Shown here in pieces: positions 1 to 12,746 of a stretch of 64,000 bases of DNA (position 1 is its first letter; the number at the start of each line of letters is the position of its first letter). The stretch lies in contig NC_081334.1 of assembly GCF_022539665.2 (NCBI RefSeq), positions 6,976,424-7,040,423 of the forward strand, given 5' to 3'. This stretch comes from Daphnia carinata. Taxonomy: Eukaryota > Arthropoda > Branchiopoda > Diplostraca > Daphniidae. Under the pieces are notes generated by a model. It saw nothing but the letters and a program-made list of their open reading frames with translations, had not been told where the DNA came from and ran no database searches. The position numbers and the translations under genes were made by a program.

Positions 1-65
1 GGGTTTTTTTTTTTTATGTGTTCCAGGAAATAATTGAAAGAGGACAAAAAAAAAAAAAAACTTAC
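1..65 (-). other. Ten-m: Intron 11 (5' part only)
   Basis: Begins GTAAG after exon 11, followed by an A/T homopolymer near 47-60 and another near 5-15. The acceptor lies outside the window. Confidence 0.85.
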
Positions 66-282
66 CTCATTCCAGGGTACGTTGACTGTTCGCGATGTCG
101 GCCGGAAAGGGGTGCGTCCAAAGTGAATGACGACAGATCCGCCTCCGTTCACCATCAGATCGAACCATCCATCGTCTCGCGTCAGCGTGAAGCCTTCCAA
201 TGGATTGCTGCTGCTGACACGTACGCCAAAGAGTCCCAGCCCGCTGGCGGCCACCACTTTGCCTCGTACGACGGCAGATCGA
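66..282 (-). CDS. Ten-m: Ten-m exon 11 (start of TTR-like domain); gene continues off the left edge
   Basis: 217 nt, phase 2 in and phase 0 out, about residues 1690-1762. The junction with exon 10 restores [52 protein letters not shown] and [19 protein letters not shown] follow. This is the transthyretin / carboxypeptidase-regulatory-like fold that starts the large teneurin extracellular superdomain. The acceptor is TTCACAG|TCGATC and the donor is AATGAG|GTAAG at 66/65. The following intron begins at 65 and leaves the window, so FN-plug, NHL, YD-shell and C-terminal parts are not visible. Confidence 0.96.
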
Positions 283-728
283 CTGTGAATAAACGATGAA
301 CGAATAAATGATGCAATTTCCTGTGTTTTTGCCACGTGACGGTGCTCAATTCATTGACAGAAAGACGGGTGAATGCGAACAACAAGACGACTAAGGCTAC
401 GTCATGTTTAAAAAAAAAAACAAGCCCAAAAATACATGCACACATAGGATGTCGCATGCTACTGTACCTCGAATTGAAGTGACTCCAGAACATACTGAGC
501 AGGAATAGAAGACAAACAATAAAGCCAAAGTGATGATTAGTTGTAGAGTTAATAGTGCGTGATTTTGCATGTTAGTTTGAGTTAGTGCGTCTATAATTTC
601 CAATGAAAAGTAATAAGCGAAAAGAAGATGGTTGAAAACGGGGAAAAAGGAACCGCGCTCGATAAACCCCTCCCCCACCTTCGATATTACAAGGATAAAA
701 AGCATAGACAGGGCCAGTTGTTATGTTT

Positions 729-759
<31 letters not shown>

Positions 760-2797
760 GAAAATTGAATGTTGGCGCGGTCTCTCAGTACCTCTCATTG
801 AAGGCATCCTGTTTGGCGTAGCTCTGGAGACTTCCCTCTTCGATGAGGAACTTCATCCGCTCGTAGAAGGAAGCCGTGACGGCCGGCGGTTGTTTGCGCA
901 ACAGGATGTCGATGGGCTTAGGAGCCGTGACGCAGAATGGCGATTTCTTGCAGTGGCGCGAAGTGCAGCAATCAGAGTCTTCGCAGTCGATCAGCCCGTC
1001 CTTGTCGTTGTCTTTGCCGTCTTCGCATTCCAGCTCCAACGGGATGCTGCAATCCGGGCCTTCCCAGCCTTTGTCGCAACGGCAACTCCATCCGGCTCCT
1101 TCAGACGATTTGCACTGGCCTCGTTTGGAACAATCGCGCGGGCAGCCCTCTAGCGTGCAGTGTTTACCGTTCCAGCCCGTCACGCACAAGCAGGTACCGT
1201 TCTTGCACTGGCCGTGCTCGTTGCATCTGGAATCGCATAGTCGCTCCTGGCAGAATTCGCCGGCCCATCCGGCGTCGCAGACGCAAGCGCTGGCTTCGCA
1301 ACGTCCGTGTCCACCGCAGTTGATACCGCAGGCCGATTTGGAACAATCGTCACCAGTCCAGCCGGCGTTGCAAACGCATTTGTGTAGTTCCAGACTGAAA
1401 GCGCCTTGGCTGCCGGAACAGTCGGGCAAGCACTGCATCGCGTCGCTGTCGACCAAAGCGCAATCCGGGCCCTTCCAGCCTTTCTTGCAGACGCAAGTGC
1501 CTTCAACGCAGAAACCATGATCGGAGCAGGTCGGATTGGGACAATCCACTATTTTCCAGCCAGAAAAATAAACGTCAATTTAGCACCGTTTAAACAGATT
1601 TATAAACAGAGGAAATTGGAGAAAAATCTAATGAAATACTCCTCCTTACCGATATCGCAGTATTCGCCTTTAAATCCGCGTCCGCAGAGGCATTTACCGC
1701 CGGAGCATTTTCCGTGTCCGGAGCAATCGGGCACTTCGCATTCGTCGTGTTTCAAACTGCATTCGCGGCCTTTCCATCCTGGATTGCACTGGCACTGGCC
1801 GTTGATGTAGTCGCCACGACCACTGCAGAGTACTGGACAAACACCTATTGTTTTTGTTTTTTTGTTATTGGACAGAGATATAATTGGTGTTCATTGAATA
1901 GTTTTTATCAAATGAGAAATCAAATACAAGACAACTTACTGTCGCTGCAATCGTCACCGCCGAACCCGGATTTGCACTGGCACCGGCCCAGGATGCACTC
2001 GCCGTTGCCGTTGCATCCGCGTGGGCAGCTCAGAGTCATATCGCGAGCTTGCGAGATGAGGCACGTCGCCTCCTGCGGATCTCCGTCGTCGTTGTAAAGT
2101 GAGACGAACCAATGGCCGGGCTCCATGTACTGGAGAACTTCCTTTTGGACCAAAGACTTTTGTTTGTTTTTTTCAAAAACAAATCAAATGGCAATAAGCA
2201 TCCAATAAGAAACTCAACTTCATTACAAGTTCAAATTACCGTGGAGGCACGTCTAGCTCGGCTCTTGTAGCCGCTGATGACGTGCAGCATGTCGTAGTGG
2301 GTGTGCGTGGGCAGAGCGTTGCGTCGTCCGTAGAGTCCGAGACTGGCGCTACGAGGCAGACCAAGTTCGAACCGGACGTAGGCGGCTTCCGAATGATAAA
2401 ACTGCATGTTCCAGTAACTGTAGGCCGGTATGACATTGGAAGTCTTGTCTCCCAAAGTCACTTGGGCGAACGTCGTCCCGTCCGGTGGGAAACTACGGGC
2501 CGGAAATGTGTTGCTACCTGTACTCACGAATGGAAGTACAACGAGACAAATAGAAAAAAAAAAAAAAAAAAAAAAAAAACAAAAAAAAAAAAAAAAACAA
2601 AGAAAAAATCATTATAACTTTGCAAGATTGTTTTTGTTTTGTTTGCCAGTTTGCTTTTTGATAAAGGAGCAAATAGAAAAAAAAAGAAAAAAAGGTGAAC
2701 CCGGTCTTCCCCCGCATCGGAAAGAAAAGAGATCGTGCGCTTCCGGTGAGGGGAGAAGGATACTTGTGTTTGTGTTCGGATGGAGGAGCCGAGATGA

Positions 2798-2835
<38 letters not shown>

Positions 2836-5800
2836 GAAGTTTTTTGTTTTGTTGGAGAGGAAAAAAAAAAAAAAAGCTGAGGAAAAGAAAAACACAAAGA
2901 TAACGAAGGATAAATAGAGAGAGAACATCAGACAAGTCAAAGACAGATAGCCCATCAGCGGTAGCAATTCTCTCCATCTGATCACAGTAAACAAAACAAA
3001 TCCAAAGTACGTAAGTAGATGTGCGGAATAGAAAAACAAAAAAAAAAGTAGGGAAATAAAAGGGTGTGTAAGAGAGAGAGAGAGAGAACCCAGAAGCGAC
3101 GGAGCGGTTCATTTACAATCAACATCCAAGTCTTTTTTTTTTTTTTTCTATGTAGACATTGCAAATCTCGTCAGTCCGGCGGTGGAGTAACGTACAGACC
3201 AGCCAACTGTACGGAAAAACAGTTCCATAAACAGCACAAACACAGCCGACACGCCTCGTCAAAGAACATAACGAAAAAAAGAAAAAAAAGAGAGAGAGAG
3301 AGAATGGATGGGAAGAGTGCCAAAGTTGTGGAAGTAGTAGGGAAAAGATGATGAAAAAAAAAAAAAAAAAAAAAAAAAAACGGACAAGACATAGAGGAAA
3401 AGACACGTCACTTGCCGGGGAAAAACGCAAGTGTTGGGCGTTTTTCAACACGAAAAGCAGGGGCATTCAAAATAAATAATAATAAAAAAAAAAAAAAAAA
3501 AATGTTTCGAGGGTTGGATTGCCAAGCGCTGGGCCAATATTTTTTTCCCCAATGCAGCCGTGCGGGAGCAATAATTTGGAACCCCATCAATTTCTTCCAC
3601 AAATTGCATAGCATCGTCAAGATTCCCATTTAGCATTCGCCATTTTTTTTTTCTTTTCTCAGTCCCTCTTTTTCTCTCTCTCTCTCTCTCTCCTCCTTTC
3701 ATCCTACTCTCAAAAGTCTTTTTTTTTTTTTTTTTTTTTTTTTTTGCCAGGCATAGCACACATAGCCCAGTCAGCAGGAATGTCTCGCCCCTAATTTCTG
3801 TCAAATGCCTTCTTCCTCCCCTCACCTTCTAGGATCAATATCGGAGGGATCATCTTAGTGGTGGTCGTAGTAGTGGCGATTGTTGTTGTTGTTGTCGGGG
3901 TGGTTGTCGCTTCCGTCGGGACGATTGGCTTTGGCGCAGTGGTGGTGGTGGTGGTGCTAGTTAGAGCTTCCGTCATTATGCAGGCCGGAGGAGGTGGACA
4001 GCTGAGCGGGACGGGGACGGGCTCGGGCTCGGGCTCGGGAATGGATCGAGTGATGAAGAGGGAAGTCGTTGGGGCGTCGGTGGGCACAACATCATCAGGG
4101 CTAAGAGTGTACGAAGGGCATTGACAATCGCATCCGGCGGCGTTGTCAATGGTGGTTGTGGTGGTGGATTCATCGGGCGTCAAGACAGCCGACTGCTGGA
4201 CGACAACAACAGGCCCGCGATAGCTGATGACGTCCGGCGGCGCCCAGGGTGACAAGAGTTCTTCAGATATATTGCCCGCTAGGCTGACGGAAAGAATCGG
4301 TTGGGAGGAGGGGGAGGAGGAGGAGGAGGAGGAGGAGGAGGAGGAGGAGTCGACGGCAAGGCCATTAGCATCGTCTGCAACCGCCAAAGGACTAGCCAGA
4401 GGCACAATCACCAAGGGCCAAGTGGTTCGTTCGTTGACGCTCGCATCCGGCTCCGTTTCATCGGCGTCCGGCGGAAGAGTGTCGTTAGTGATGTTCAACA
4501 ACGACGGCATCGACTGCGACACATTAGCATTTAGACGACGGCCAATTTCGAGGGTGCCAACGAAATCCGATGCGCTGCTGGCCGCTTGGGTGGATGCTGT
4601 TGTCGGCCCACCGCCAGCCTCGACAGAGCCTAATCTGGCAACGTCATCATTTTGCGGCTGCATCGTGCTGACTCCATCGTCCGTCGGCAGAGGAGAAGCA
4701 GCGAGGTGCTCCAGCTCCAGCTCCAGCTCCAGCTTTAATTCGTTGTCGCCTCCGTTTGATGGATGAGACGGGCTGTCGGCAACGACGACATCCACCACCG
4801 CCGTCGAATTGCATCTTGTTTTATTCATAAGAGGTTGCTGCCGAGCAGCGGCCGTCAGCTCCTCCTCCTCCTCCTCCTCCTTGTCTTCGTGACGCAGCTG
4901 CGGCGCCGGAACGGGAATTACCGCGTCGGCCAACGGATCCAGCTGAACGATTTCGATGACGTGATCGTCGTACGCGAATTCTTCCGTCGAAGTGTCCTCG
5001 TCTTCGCCCTCGCCTCTCTCCGCCACCAATAACAAATGCCCGTCGCCAACGGCAGTCGATTGCGTTCGGTTGAATGACGAATCCGATCCGAGCCGGCTCG
5101 TTATTGAGGTTGGCTGATTCGGCCGTTGTGTCGCATCTCGAGCGAAAATTGAGCCAACAGCTGGACGTGGAGGTGACGGCGTGGCAGTTGGCAGCAGAAG
5201 AATAAGCGATTCGGCTGCGGCCATTTCGGACGGAACAACCCAGTCATCGACAGGACGACCTTCATCCAGCGTCGTGGCCGCATCGACTTTCTTCTCCTTC
5301 CCGCTCGGCTCCGACCCAACGACTTTCCCCAATTGCTTCTTTTCTTTGCTGACAATGGCCAACTCTTTCATATCGCCGCTGCTTTCGAACGGCTCGACGT
5401 TATCGGACCCGGCCTCGGATGTCTCCTCATTGCGCTGAGGCCGTTCCGACGGCGGCTGATCGGCCGCCATCATGCGCTGCTCTTGGGCTATCCAATCGCG
5501 CAGCATTTCCCAGATGGCATCATCGTCATCGTTTCGATCGTCCTCTTGACGTCGCCCTTCTTTCCGCTGGCCGACGGTGGTGGCCGGGACGTTGCGTTTC
5601 GCCCGACGGCCGTGTACGACGCGCAAAGGGAGAGCGGGGTAAGAGAGAGGAGGAAATTGGACAGCAGTGGTGGTGGTGGTGGTGGTGGGCAGAGTTGGGA
5701 CATTGGCCGAACGGCGAGGCCGACGTCGCTGATTGAAAGCGACGCGACGGGCCAGCCGGCCAAGATGGCCTTTTTCTTGCTCGGAAAGACGGACAAGGAT

Positions 5801-6026
5801 AGAGGCTAACGCGTTATTACCTCCGTGATTGGCGATGCTGTTGCCGCTGGTCGCCAGGCTGCCGTTGACACCGTCGACGACCGTCGTCACGTAGCCGTTA
5901 CCGTCCGCGCCGCCGTCCACCATGACAACGTGAGACTTGGCCGGCTGCGGTGGCCAGTTGACAAAGTGGGCCGCTATATTATCCAAACGAATAAATAGAC
6001 AATAAAAAAAAAAAAAAAAACCAAAA

Positions 6027-6057
<31 letters not shown>

Positions 6058-7078
6058 GGGAGGGAGAAAAAGGTCAGGCGGACAATCGATTGAGCTGTGT
6101 TCAAGAAAAGCTGGACAGGCGGACAAAGGGAGACAAACAAAAGACGATGGGGATTCGTCACACCGTATTCACGACACAGACAAAGTCAGGCGAGTGGAAC
6201 GATAGCCCTCGTTCGGTCATTGATACTAATGATCAGCAGCCCCTTAAGGGAGCTGTATCCTTTTAAAAAAAAAAACCGATGCGATTGATCGTTTTTTTTT
6301 TTTTTTTTTTTTTTTCGTTACCAGTGGAAAACGTAAACAAAGCAAGGCAATGGATCTCTGTGCTGATTCGTTTCTTCGTCCCGACGTCCGTCCCCCATTC
6401 GTGAATGTTGGGCCGAGGGGGGTGTGGGGTGTGGGATGGGATGGGAGGTCTCGCGGGGCTAATCAAATATTTACCTGTGAGATAAGCGACAGCGGCGGCC
6501 AGGACGGCCGAAGTCAACATCAGGAGGATGGCCGTGCATTTCCAGGAGCATCTCGAAGAGAAGCTGAGACTTTTGCGCAAACCACCTACACCTCCCATGA
6601 CATTCCGGCTGTGTGGGCTGGTCGGGCTGAACAGACTCGACTGCGGTCGGACGCCGGACATTCTCAGCAAACACCTACACAACCCATCATCACCATCATC
6701 ATCATCATCCAGTAATCAAAACCCCCACACACACGCACATAGATAAATGGATTTTCTTTGATTAGTCGATTAGAAAAAAAAAAGAAAAAAAAAGAAGAGA
6801 CGGGAGTAGGGTGAGGGTAGAGATAGGGTTGAGAAAGCTGCAATGGACGGGATGATGGATTCGATGGAAAACCAATTGGACAAGCGGAGCCATTACCGAT
6901 CGGGTTGCTGTGGCTGCTGCTGCTGCTGTTGCAGTTGCTGCTGCTGTTTCTTGTCGTTATTACTCTTGGTGGGACTGCCGGCCAAATTGTGTTTGTAGTC
7001 CAGCGTCGAGCTCTTGGGCAGGTCTGTGCAGTTTTCGTAATCGAATCCCGGCAGACAGACATAGCAGAGACACACACA

Positions 7079-7113
<35 letters not shown>

Positions 7114-7157
7114 AAGGGGAGAAAACAAACAAGAACGACATTAGAAAGACATTAGCG

Positions 7158-7191
<34 letters not shown>

Positions 7192-9990
7192 GACAAGTCG
7201 GTTATTTCTCTCGAGTTGGTGTTGCCGACTTTATTTAAATGACGTAGCCTCCCCTCCGCTCATTTCGTTTGCCGTATTAGCGCGTTTTACCCACCATTGC
7301 GACGTCAACGCTTTTCTCCGAAAAAAAAAAAAAAAAAAATGAAAGCGGAACTGAGCCGTAAAAAGAACAAAAAAGAAAAAGGGGGAACGGCATCCCGAGC
7401 GAAGGCAACGACAATAAAGCGAGACGGGCCAAAATGCGGAGAGACAAGAGACAAATAAACCAATGAATACTGTCCACATCAAATAAAACAACAACAACAA
7501 CAACAACATCCGAAAACATAACTGAGAGAGAAGCGGAGGCACAATGCCAGCAAAACGGGCACCCCCCCAAAAAAAAAAAAAAAAAAAAAAGTTATTGCCC
7601 GTTTTTATTGGCTAGATCTGTTTGATCCGCGTTCTAATGCGACGCAAGGACCAAGAGCGTAAAACGGTACGGCCCCCGTTTTTTTTTTTTTTTTTTTTCT
7701 GGCAAACGCATAAAACAAAGTGGGACAGACGGACGAGCGACGAAGCGGAAATAGGAAAAGAGAAAAGAAAGAGGATCAACGTTTGATTACCGGCAGGAAT
7801 AAACTTGGAGCTGGAAGGCGCCTGTTTCAGCAGAGTTGTGGGATCGCTGTCCATCTCGTTGTCCATGACGTCCTTTGTGCTAAAACTGTTATTGGCGACG
7901 TGGTGTGGATGCTGGACAACGTAGCCCGAGAGGTGCGCGTGGATGGGATGGTGGGGCGGCGTGGGCGGCAGTTGGTAATGCGGGACGTGCTGCGCCATCA
8001 TCATTCCGCCGCGATGCGGATACGTCGATCCGCTCGACGAAGACGACGACGAGACGAGCGTCGTCATGCCCGTCGACGATGCATGTCCCATTTGGCGGCC
8101 ATTCAGGCGGCCCATGCTGCTGCTGTTCGTACCTCTCGACGGAGGCGTTTGATACTGTTGCTGTTGCTGATGTTGCCCGGCAATGTGATCATCCAAGTCG
8201 TGATCCTCCTCGTCTTCGTCGTCCAACACCAAAAGTCCAACTAAAAAAAAAAATATATAAAAACAAAACAGAAAAATTACGTTTAATTCTTCATTGATCC
8301 TCGCCTATTTTTTTTTTTCTTTTTTTTAGGGCAGGAAAGGGGAAGCTGAATCCGCTTTGCTCTGCTCATTTTTTTTTTTTTTTTTTTTTTTGTGACAGAA
8401 CCGAATCGATAAATTCCCACTCCCGCCGGTGGGTACAAAGAAGCTGCAGCTCATTCTGAATATTGCATGCGAAATGATCCTACTCATCATTCCACGTGTG
8501 TCGTCATAGATAAAGTAGAACTACGCAACAAGAACACGGCAGCGAATGTCATTAACGAGTCTCATTACGAGCTTTGCACATACTCCTCCACTCGATCCTT
8601 CAACGGCGATGACTGCCGTTGAAAAAATGAAAAAAACAAAAACAAAACAAAAAAAAAAGGTCGCATCTCTTTCTTTCGAATCGAAGACGGGACATTGTCA
8701 TCACGGCTGTCGTCTAATTATTGGACGGTCAGAGGCTTGTTGATAGCGTGCCGCACGCTACCGTTGCGCATCAATTTTCATGGGGGGGGGGGAACAGCGG
8801 GCCAGATCGATTTCGTTTATGCCTCAACCTTGGATAATCCTATGATGTCCCAAAATAGTCTTTGCCATTTCTTTTTTTTTTTTTTTTTTTGCCTAGATCC
8901 ATACATTTTCGTCTATGATCAAAAACAACAGTACATGATCAGGATTTTTTTTTTTTTTTTTTTTTTAAAGGGGGATCTATTTTTCATCTCTAGGATTTCC
9001 GATGATGATAAAAAAACTAAAAAAAAACTAAAGGAATAATAATAATAATAATAAAGAATTCCGAGAGCAAAACGTCGATGGGGGGGGGGGGACGAAGGCG
9101 TTCAAGTTGAAGCTGAGAAAAATCCATAGCAAAAAAGAAGAAAGAGGAGGAAGAAGAAGAAGAAGAAGAAGAAGAGGCGGAACAAGAAACAAGCCGAAGC
9201 GTGGGAGAGTGCGCAGCAGGAGATCTGGGTCTGGCGCTTATTTGGAAGGCGTGGATTTGACACTGTCAAAGTATTAAGGGAGGCGACGCGTGGAATGGAA
9301 CGTAAAGAAAAAAAAAAAAAGAGAGAAGTCCATTTCATTCTTCTTGAAAGGTGCAAACACACACACACACACACACACAAAAAAAGTTTAACAGGGGTGA
9401 AAAGGAAAAAAAAAAAAAAAAAAAGAAGTTTGAACACGAACGCAAAAAAGGAGTGGACGAAATCAATAGCGGTCAACTTTGAGCGGTCGAAGGCGTTCCC
9501 CTGTCCGTTCTTTTCCAAACTTTTGAAGTAACCATACACACGCAGAATGTTGACTCAGTGGGCTTCTTCCCAACACGTTTGGCAATTTCCATTCCATATA
9601 TATATATATATATATATTTTTTAACCTTATTTTATTTTGGATGGTAAGGGGTGTGCTAGCAAAAAGAGGGGGAAAATGGCTAATAAATAGAGAAGTGCTA
9701 TGCACGTTGGACACGTTCAAGTGGCACTCGACTCTCGATCGCTGAGCTGTGCGAAGCTGGCCGTCAGAGAAAAGACTTCCGCAGACAGAGAGAGAGAGCG
9801 AGACAGAGCTGAGAAAATACGTTACTCTGGAACAATATTTGTCAAGAGTTGGGTGGAGTGTTTTAATCCCGTGTTATTGAAGACCTGCATGCAGACGTAC
9901 AACGTTGTGTGACACGGTTGGGAACCGAATCATCAAAGAGCTCGCACAGTTTTCAGGGGCGGAAGCCATTTTCACACTGCGATCTCTTTT

Positions 9991-10024
<34 letters not shown>

Positions 10025-12030
10025 AGAGAGGGAGACTCGAGCGCATTTGGACACTCGACATTCGTTGCATCGCAATATCTACACAAAACACACAGAAAGG
10101 CGCACACAAAGTGAGAGGCCAAACCCACTTCAAATGAATTTCGCCACGAGTGACAAGAAGAAGAAAATAATAATAATAAATAGCCAGACACGCTTCCTGA
10201 CCAAGGGCGCGCTCTCTTTCCGTCCCAATCAATAACAACAAGCAATCGACAACGCGAGGCATAAAAAAAATAAAAAAATAAAAAAATAAAAAAATAAAAA
10301 ATAATAATCATAATAATAAAAGACTTTCACTTATTTTAATCAATGATTTTGCTTGAACAGAAAAGATTGATGATAAAGAGGAAAATCACGATTTTAAACG
10401 CAGATCAAAAGGCTAAACTGATTTCTCTATGAACTGAATTTAAAACATTCATTCAAACGCATTTTTTTTTTTTTTATGTTGTTGGAGTGGTTGTTGTTTC
10501 GCAGATGATTGAGCGTTTTCTACGTGATCTCATTCCTTCGTTTTTCGTTCGGACTTGCTCGTTTCACGCAAGGCCTCTATTCATGAATGGAACATTCATG
10601 ACCACCTTCACTCTCTTTTAACTTGATGTGTGTGTGTCTGTGTGTGTGTGTGTGTGTGTTCCACTTGACTAGTCGAGCACTCGAGACAGCGACATCGATC
10701 AAAAGATAGACAAGAGTAAGAGAGCTATTCTCAGATCGTCCATGGCCCGAAAAAATAAAAAATAAAAAAGCAAGAAAGAAAAGTCGAGATCAGCGTCTCT
10801 CGGGGAGCACTTTCACGGCAGATTGGTCGCGCCCCCCCCCCCCCCCCCTTCTTCCATACTCTCTCTCTCTCTCTAGCACAGAGATAGGCCACACTGTACT
10901 TACTAGCGTACTATACAAGTATCACCACGGGGAAGCCAAAGGCAATCCAAAACATATACACGTAAAGAATAAAAAAAAAAAAAAAAAAATAGATGTTTTT
11001 TTTTTTCTTTCTTTCTTTCTTTCTTTCTTGTTTGAAAGTCTGAAGCGGAGGCGGAGAGGGCGCGCACGAGTCGACGTTTGCGAGCCATCAATCTGTCACC
11101 GAAGAAGACAAGCGGCAAAGACAGTGACTGAGTTCGACTGATTAATAGCAGAAGAGCAATTTAGATAGACGCGCGCAAAGTGCAAACAAAAATCAAAAAA
11201 TCAACGTACAAAAACCTAAAGCAAAAAAAAAAAAAAAACACCTTTTGAATAATTACAAGAGTGAATTGCGCCGCAATGCCATATGGGATTTTGTGTGTGT
11301 GTGTGTGTGTTTGTTTCATCTTGAAATATTTCTACGACATCAGCTGGTGGCCGTGCAACGAACGACACGCAGGCAAGGCTATACGGCGCTTTCGGTGTTA
11401 TCGGCCCTTTTTAATAAGAAAATGGACGACAACATCGTTCGGGGAGAAATAAAAACGAGTGTGGCGACAACTTGCGCCATCAGGTCGTAAAATATCGGGC
11501 AGACAGAAAGAGAAAGAGCGGATCGTTGTCACCCGAGCAGAGTGTACAAATCAAGTGGAGGACGACGCGCAATTAAAAAAAAAAAAAAAAAGAGAGAGAG
11601 AGAGAGAGAGAAAGAAGGATAGAGGAGAGGAAAAAAAAAAAAAAGGGGCCTGTCTTCCATCGCTTGTTTTTTTTGTTTTTTTTTTTTCTGGTGGTAACGA
11701 AGGTGGAGGTCCATAGCCCTTGTTTTTAGTTGGCATATTTATACGAGTTACATGTTTTATACTTGATGCACACACACACACACTAGACGATGGATGGCAC
11801 TATCAACATCCACTCTCTTTTCTTTCTTTTTTCAAAAATAATTCGCCTTTTATTTTTTTTCAAGAATTTTTCTTTTTCCTAGTATTTCATTTTTTTTCCC
11901 CCTACTGGAAGTGAGACAGAGAAAGAGAGAGAGAGTTCTTACTAGAGTCCACACCCAAAGCGGTTGGGAGCAATTCGCTTTGACGATGGCGCCTTGTGAT
12001 AATGGGCACGCAATTCCTAGGGTTCAACTA

Positions 12031-12061
<31 letters not shown>

Positions 12062-12690
12062 TGTGGTGGGGAAAAAGAACGAGGTATTATCGTTAGGCTA
12101 TCATTAATCGGCGTAATTCAATGTTCTTGTTGCGTACAAACGCTCAGCAAAAAGAGATCTTTTAGTAGAGGCAAGAAAAGAGAATCAGATTTTTTTTTTG
12201 TTGTGCAAAGTCACGATGGAATTATAACCGGCTGCTGCGCCATCGACCCAAACTCTCTCCCATTTAGATGCGGCTGGCGTTTACAGAAAGATCAACAACA
12301 ACAACAACTCCCTTTTCGAACTTTTGAACAAATTATTTTTTTTTTCATTCCCTGTCTTCTCTTCTACCGAACACATTTAGAAAAAAAAAAGAAAAAAGGA
12401 AGCAGAAGCAAATGTAGTCGATCCCTTTTTCTGCAAATCAACCCTCTTGCACCCCTTCTTCTTCTTCTTTTTTTTTTTTTTTTTTTTTTTTTTTGTTGTT
12501 GATATATTCACGATGATGCGGAAGTTGGAGCGGCAGCTGATGAATTTCACGTTGCGACGACTCCGGCAAACGGAAACCACAACAGAAAAGAGGACGACGA
12601 TCGCATGGCGCTCTATATAAGCTTCGTTAGCTAATGGCTTCTGGCTCGGATGTGTATACAATAACATATCTGTCATCCATCCATCGGGCG

Positions 12691-12746
<56 letters not shown>

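Larger units (their letters stand above)
2518..3825 (-). other. Ten-m: Intron 6
   Basis: 1308 bp of simple sequence with no exon that I can support. It holds A-runs at 2554-2597, (GA)15 at 2802-2831, an A-run at 3354-3380, (CT)n at 3673-3692 and T27 at 3719-3745. Open frames here translate to Phe, Lys or Ser-Leu runs and are products of these repeats. Confidence 0.85.

Noticed and set aside
876-1520. Plus-strand Ser/Gln/Leu-rich open frame
   Set aside because: Antisense shadow of the EGF-coding exon 10, which has conserved cysteines on the minus strand.
2524-3112. Minus-strand Phe/Ser-Leu-rich open frames in intron 6
   Set aside because: Generated by poly-A/T and (GA)n tracts; no conserved teneurin sequence, and exons 6 and 7 already join in phase.
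3171-3270. Possible extra Cys-rich exon in intron 6
   Set aside because: Contains several Cys codons on the minus strand but has no acceptor and donor of phase 1-1, and exon 6 to exon 7 joins correctly without it.
4227-4766. Plus-strand open frame antisense to exon 6
   Set aside because: It is the mirror of the coding stalk: its Glu and Ser runs come from the GGA and CTCCAG repeats read in reverse.
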